Translations under genes and position numbers: made by a program
Origin: Nymphalis io
Lineage: Eukaryota > Arthropoda > Insecta > Lepidoptera > Nymphalidae
NCBI RefSeq assembly: GCF_905147045.1
Contig: NC_065899.1
Span: forward strand, 7,266,501 to 7,330,500
Reading direction: 5' to 3'
DNA length: 64,000 nucleotides
In this document: piece after piece, positions 60,532 to 64,000 of the stretch
How the letters are laid out: each line of letters starts with the position of its first letter
Numbering within the stretch: the stretch's first letter is position 1
The notes under the pieces: generated by a model
What the model saw: the letters and a program-made list of their open reading frames with translations, nothing else
The model's database searches: none
Told to the model about the DNA's origin: nothing

Positions 60532-60956
60532 AAAATTTAATAAAACATAAAAAGTTTCAAAAATGTGCTTGTATGTACTCCATTGTCGAAATGTTTTAAT
60601 AGACACTTTTTTAAATTATTTTTATTTATAAATATTTACAGTAGTTAATCACCCATTTCTGGTGTCAGTGCGAGCAAGGCGACACAAATCAATTTAGATA
60701 TTACTCAAATCAAGAGAAGTGTCTTGTTTTCCTCGCTTTGACCGTCGTCGACAAACAAGATTCATTAAAGAATGTCCTTAATCTACAAACGTATAGCAAC
60801 ATTTGCACACAATAAAAAACAGCCGAATTGAGAATCCGTTTCAAGTATTGTAAATATTTATAAACAAAAATAATTAAAAAAGTGTCTATTAAGACATTTC
60901 GACAATGGAGTACATACAAGCACATTTTTGAAGCTTTTTATGTTTTATTAAATTTA
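60532..60956. mobile_element. Foldback/MITE-like element with ~108-bp terminal inverted repeats
   Basis: Left arm 60532-60640 and right arm 60849-60956 are reverse complements with about three substitutions and one single-base indel across some 108 bases. A unique centre of 208 bases (60641-60848) separates them. No transposase is encoded; the frame on the - strand at 60710-60925 is just arm plus centre and is not a convincing gene. The right arm abuts a (TA)n run, which hides any target-site duplication. High arm identity suggests recent insertion or gene conversion. A non-autonomous DNA transposon or a hairpin-RNA locus are both possible. It sits about 2 kb into the probable mAChR-A intron. 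Confidence 0.8.
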
Positions 60957-60973
60957 TATATATATATATATAT
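60955..60973. repeat. (TA)n microsatellite
   Basis: Short TA dinucleotide run directly at the right end of the inverted-repeat element. Confidence 0.8.
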
Positions 60974-62646
60974 CAATTGTCATACTTCATAAGAAATAAA
61001 TAAATTAATGTATTTTTAGGACAGAAGTAAAATATCAATTAAAACAAGTAATTAATCACAAAATTACAAATTTAGGACATTTTATCAGGACACAAAAGAG
61101 ACAATTCAAATTAGTTAATTATTCGTTACAAATAATTTATAAATCCCATCAATATCTCACACTGCCCTCCTAATATTACCCTGCTCAATAATCGTTACCA
61201 TAGCAATCAATGTTTATTTTATGTTTAAACTACACTAATCCTAACATAAATTTTATTGATATAGGTACTCTTATGCTTAATACATAAGACTACATAAATA
61301 AAATTAAACTCATGTATTTGTAGTGGTATTACAAGATATTTTATTAAACATATGCGAAGAAAACACATGGGATCTTTAGCAAGATGGATTATCACAATAA
61401 ATTTTAATTGTTTTCTAAGTGATTTATTTGATTCTAAATTACAAATTGCAATGACATTTAATGTTTTCTCTCAACTGAAAGCAGCAGACACTTGACAAAA
61501 CAATAAATGCAACAAATAAGAAAACTTATGTAGCTATAATAATACTGCATTTTGATTATATTCCAGCTAAAACAGTTTTCTTAGACTACGCTAGTAGCGT
61601 TAATCACTTTTATAAAAAATAAAACCGACTACGAAAATAATAGAAAATGAAAATAAAAAATAACTTAATGTTTTTGTAAAATGTTTTATATGAACTCCAA
61701 TGTCTTAAGTTGGTTGGCAATTTGTCATATCTTTGCGCAAATTTGCACCGTGATTTCTGTTTAGAATCTATCTGTTACAACTGCCTACTAAGGTAAAAGA
61801 AGAAATAACTTCCCTTACGACTATTGCTGAACACGTATCTAATAAAAATACATACCTATCGCGCACGAGCGTTTAAAATTTCAGTGCCTTCACGCTTTTC
61901 GTTCATAGGCATGTTCTCCTTCATCTCCCCATTCCCCACACCAAAGCCTTTCACCATGAGGTCCTTGCCCTCTTTATTTATACGAAGCGAAACGCATTTA
62001 AGATACAAAGAAGATTTACGCAGGGATGTATGTAAGCTGATGCTTTATTTAGCGCTTATTTTCTTTGGAATCCTTTTTAAACGCATTCGAACTAGGAGTT
62101 TGAATACTGAATATATGTGGTCTGATATTTTTTTTGCGCCTTTTTTTATTTTGTGAAGATGTTGTCAAAACTTAGGCTTCAAACACGCTATCAAAACTTC
62201 TCTAAAATAAATATTAAATATGTACTTACGATTCGAGCACTAGATTTAAACTAGAATAAAATTGTGAGATCACAATTAACCGTAGCATGTTCTAAGTTAC
62301 GTAATATTTCCAACACATCGAAGGCAAACCGTTGAACGTTTCCTGTTAAGTGTATGCCAAGCTTTATACTTTATAACGGGCTCATGTTATATTCAACAAT
62401 ACATAACGGACCGGTTTATTAATCAGACCACTTGCCTCTTTGGAAACATTGAAGGGATAAATTATACTAAGAGCCCAGATGGTGCTAAACTAAGTGAATA
62501 AAATATAAAGTGTGACATGAAAAGCTTCAACAATTGTTTTGTGTGATTCTTTGCATTTTTTTAAATGTAATAGATGTCACCAGACTACCCCACACATACT
62601 AATGCATATGACTAAAATATTAAAAGTAAATTAATAAAGTAGAGGA
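60974..62646. other. Intronic/intergenic AT-rich DNA without identified feature
   Basis: No gene or repeat recognised. The 110-residue open frame at 61824-62156 is preceded by a TTTCAG at 61876-61881 but reads as low-similarity Ser/Phe/Pro-rich sequence, without receptor motifs. Confidence 0.4.
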
Positions 62647-62760
62647 CCCGAGATGGTCTAGTGGGTGAAACACGTGAATGTTAACCAAAGATTCAAACCT
62701 GATAAAGCATTGGAATTTCATGCGTTTAATTTGTGATAATAATACATCTCATACTCGACA
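62647..62760 (+). repeat. SINE A (tRNA-Lys-like), 5' portion
   Basis: Opens with a degenerate CCGAGATGGTCTAGTGG A-box region, an eroded B box and the adjoining body, then stops. The 3' half is absent, so it is a truncated, diverged copy of the family seen complete at 14129-14434. Confidence 0.8.
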
Positions 62761-64000
62761 ATTAAATAAGGCTATTTTGTTATCTTTAAAATATTATTTT
62801 ACGAAGAAACAAACTTTCCCAAGATGTTGTCTTTTCAGGTTTCAAATTTCAGTTTTAACTTTTAGTGTAACTATAATAGTTTTAACATATTTAACAAGGA
62901 AAGCAACTAGACCACGACATAAGCAGAGAATAGATACTTTGTCACAATTACAGTATTTAATGAACTAAATGTATTCCATAAATTAAACCTTATATATCAA
63001 AAGGTCTTGATATAAAGATCCTTATTATTAAATAAGAATAAACCACATCAGAATGGGTTTCAGTAAACGTGGCATTTCTCTTTATAGAATAATTAAAATT
63101 AAAATTCCTTTAAAAAAACACTTCATACAATTCGAATTCATCAGAATTGAATATTTTAATCTTTTTCGGTGAGCTTAAATAAACAATTTAATACAAAAAT
63201 AGGTTGACAAAATTGAATTTAAAAGTGATTTATTTCCGTTGTTTATTTCAAAAGAGCAATTTCGTTATAAAACCCGTTGTTAATTAATTTGCGGTACGCG
63301 TGGCCTTCGAACCCTTCCAGAGCCGGTGGCGTGTCACGGTGCAACGCCTATTAATCTTAGTCAATCTATTGTGTGCAAACACTAGGCGAAATTATGCCGT
63401 TGTTCCTGGTTGAGAGTTTTTAGGAATATTCGACGATGGATGTATTTTATTTTTTAGACAATTTTAAAACATTATTTCATTGTTAATGTTATTCATATAA
63501 TTATTGCAATCACTGTGCAAGACATAGATATTATTATATGCCCAATCTTGCTCGATTGGGCGTTACCGATGAATATGCTCTGTGTAGAACTCGCAACCGA
63601 TTTATTAGTTGACATAGGAGTTTAGACAAATTGAAAAATAAGATCACCGTTCCCTTGATGTTGTATTTAAGAAAAATAGAGGGCACTTTGCCTATTCATT
63701 TCAATGAATTCTAATTATTTAAAAAAAAATGGAAGCGTAGAGGAAATCTTTAAACAAATACCCGATAAACTTTCCACGCCTTAACAAAGAATAAAATATT
63801 TTTAGTGAATATGGTAGTTTTCATTCTCGTCTGTTGGGAAAATATTATTTGCTTACTCTGTTTCCACAAAAAACTAACTTATTCCGTTGAGATAAAACTT
63901 CGCTCCGTTCATTGTTTTCCTTGAACCAAAGTGCGATCTTTGGTGTTTGTTTGTTATGACACTATGTTAAGGAATAAGTATTAAGTTAATTTGGGGTTGT
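62761..64000. other. AT-rich DNA to window end; GC-richer patch at 63290-63420
   Basis: No coding sequence recognised. A small GC-richer patch (63290-63420) and an 8-bp-arm hairpin (63540-63561) stand out from the background. Confidence 0.4.
63540..63561. other. Perfect 8-bp-arm inverted repeat
   Basis: GCCCAATC at 63540-63547 and GATTGGGC at 63554-63561 with a 6-base loop. It contains CCAAT and ATTGG (NF-Y-type CCAAT box in both orientations). Function unknown. Confidence 0.6.

Noticed and set aside
61600..61640. CRISPR-like or other spaced direct repeats
   Set aside because: No regularly spaced direct repeats were found here or elsewhere; similarities are dispersed transposable elements.
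61824..62156. 110-codon frame as a possible downstream mAChR-A exon
   Set aside because: A TTTCAG precedes part of it, but no TM6/TM7 or loop-3 similarity is visible and the composition is Phe/Ser/Pro-rich.

Overview
This window looks like insect nuclear DNA. It is strongly AT-rich, crowded with short decayed retroelements, and holds one recognisable gene fragment. The receptor sequence is insect-type. The repeat set (a tRNA-Lys-like SINE, a tRNA-Glu-like SINE, an abundant roughly 300-bp poly(A)-tailed SINE-like family, jockey- and RTE-type LINE ends, and Helitron-like TC-ACTAATATTATAA fragments) is typical of Lepidoptera. A butterfly, perhaps a nymphalid, is my best inference, made from memory of such repeats and not from a search.

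The only supported host coding sequence is one exon on the + strand at about 57690-58495. It encodes TM1 to TM5 and the start of the third intracellular loop of an A-type muscarinic acetylcholine receptor (mAChR-A). A clear 3' splice site precedes it and a strong 5' splice site ends it inside the loop. TM6, TM7 and the C-terminus must therefore lie on exons that I could not find in the remaining 5.5 kb, and at least one 5' exon lies upstream. Part or all of the 57 kb upstream could be 5' intron or regulatory DNA of this gene, but no upstream exon can be assigned.

Region by region: 1-7.2 kb holds two SINE B copies, two jockey-like RT remnants and a copy of a 60-bp block that recurs at 49.4 kb. 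7.2-22 kb is mostly unannotated AT-rich DNA with SINE A copies, a Helitron-like fragment and a 22-bp-arm hairpin at 16.85 kb. 22-36 kb holds Helitron-like fragments, an inverted-repeat-bearing SINE B copy, both tRNA-Glu-like SINE copies, a LINE/SINE/Helitron stack at 26-27.5 kb and a 76-bp tandem duplication at 35.8 kb. 36-53 kb holds an RTE 3' end (43.3 kb), several SINE B copies and a roughly 770-bp jockey-like RT remnant (51.7-52.5 kb). 53-57.7 kb is AT-rich with a (TA)n tract and one SINE A. Downstream of the receptor exon, in its probable intron, lies a striking 425-bp element with roughly 108-bp terminal inverted repeats (60532-60956).

No bacterial-type operon, CRISPR array, virus, toxin gene or free-standing tRNA/rRNA gene was seen, and nothing amounts to an undescribed multi-gene system. 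The most notable points are the long inverted-repeat element, a 3'-tail motif shared by a LINE and the SINE B family, and a few short non-repeat hairpins and GC-rich islands that could be regulatory.
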